A stretch of DNA of 13,649 nt from Acidobacteriaceae bacterium (GTDB lineage Bacteria; Acidobacteriota; Terriglobia; Terriglobales; Acidobacteriaceae), in the NCBI GenBank assembly GCA_003135495.1, contig PLBX01000371.1, forward strand, positions 3,325 through 16,973, in the 5' to 3' direction. The notes under the pieces are model-generated. The model saw only the letters and a program-made list of their open reading frames with translations, was not told the DNA's origin and did no database searches. Positions within the stretch are counted from its first letter, which is position 1, and every line of letters starts with the position of its first letter. Of the stretch, positions 13,353-13,649 are shown one piece after another. Position numbers and translations under genes: made by a program.

Positions 13353-13649
13353 GATCTCGATTGCAACACTCGCGATAATGGCATCAACTTTCAGTGCCAG
13401 CAGCTTTGGAGCCAATGCCAACGATGCTCCCGGAGCACCGCCTCCGGCTACGATCCCAACTTTTTCTACGGAAAACATTGCACGCCAGGGACATTTTCAT
13501 GTAGGCGGCAAATGGGTCGGGGAACCGGAGAAGCAAAATATGCGCGGAGCTATGTACGTTGAGGTGTGGGTACCGAAAAAGATTCGCCATCCCTATCCCA
13601 TCGTTTTCATGCAAGCCGGTGGAGGTCAAACCAACATCGCCTTGCTGCA
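13339..13649 (+). CDS. Secreted alpha/beta hydrolase, 5' part only
   Basis: The gene runs off the right edge; 103 codons are visible. The first 26 or so residues form a Sec signal peptide (basic start, hydrophobic core, end near FGANA). A Pro/Ala-rich linker follows, then GHFHVGGKWVGEP, RGAMYVEVWVPKKI and HPYPIVFMQAGGGQTN. This order resembles a family of exported alpha/beta hydrolases or esterases, in which the stretch after the first core strand forms the oxyanion loop. The common HG at that loop is QA here. The nucleophile Ser, acid and His lie beyond the window. Two ATGs stand in a row; AGGGG (13331-13335) is three bases from the first and six from the second, so translation more likely begins at 13342. 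The 122-base gap after VOC2 leaves open whether it shares the operon. Its substrate is unknown. Confidence 0.7.
   Translation, partial: MMKVKISIATLAIMASTFSASSFGANANDAPGAPPPATIPTFSTENIARQGHFHVGGKWVGEPEKQNMRGAMYVEVWVPKKIRHPYPIVFMQAGGGQTNIALL

Overview
The window looks like chromosomal DNA of a soil-type Acidobacteriota, nearest in style to Solibacter or Koribacter relatives. The inference rests on gene style, not on a marker gene: a long regulator joining an OmpR-type winged helix to TPR repeats, a fragment of an Oar-type TonB-dependent receptor with the typical FNVFNH C-terminal motif, moderately high GC with GC-rich codons, and GTG/TTG starts. No rRNA, tRNA, CRISPR array, transposase or phage gene was seen.

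Left part (1-4199, plus strand): an FHS-family sugar/H+ symporter (141-1430) is preceded by a chain of overlapping start/stop codons. A 293-base gap follows. It carries a 12-bp direct repeat and a perfect TATAAT just before tcuA (1724-3121). tcuA and tcuB (3075-4199) overlap by 47 bases and encode a flavoprotein dehydrogenase and its Fe-S/membrane electron-transfer partner, the pair that oxidises tricarballylate to cis-aconitate in Salmonella.

Middle (4209-7114): a 13-bp tandem repeat lies where tcuB meets the convergent regulator gene (4240-6234, minus). Behind the regulator start is a perfect AT-rich palindrome and a 339-base gap. The next gene (6574-7083) has a strong ribosome binding site, but the product is only an export signal joined to the last part of a TonB-dependent receptor. 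It is probably an internally deleted receptor. It ends in a long hairpin.

Right part (7193-13649, plus strand): a dense gene run encodes an aldehyde dehydrogenase, a ThDP enzyme of the acetolactate synthase family, an ACS-type MFS transporter, two tandem VOC-fold paralogues (the second with a predicted export signal) and the start of a secreted alpha/beta hydrolase. MFS, VOC1 and VOC2 are linked by identical GTGA overlaps. The logic is that of a small-molecule catabolic operon: uptake of an organic anion, C-C bond cleavage or ligation at a 2-oxo acid, oxidation of the resulting aldehyde, and VOC/hydrolase steps partly outside the cytoplasm. The substrate cannot be read from the sequence.

The most unusual points are the cytosolic/exported VOC pair with a 27-base scrap of a third copy behind it, the receptor remnant, the repeat-bearing tcuA promoter, the start/stop chain before the symporter, and a 22-codon leader ORF overlapping the hydrolase start.
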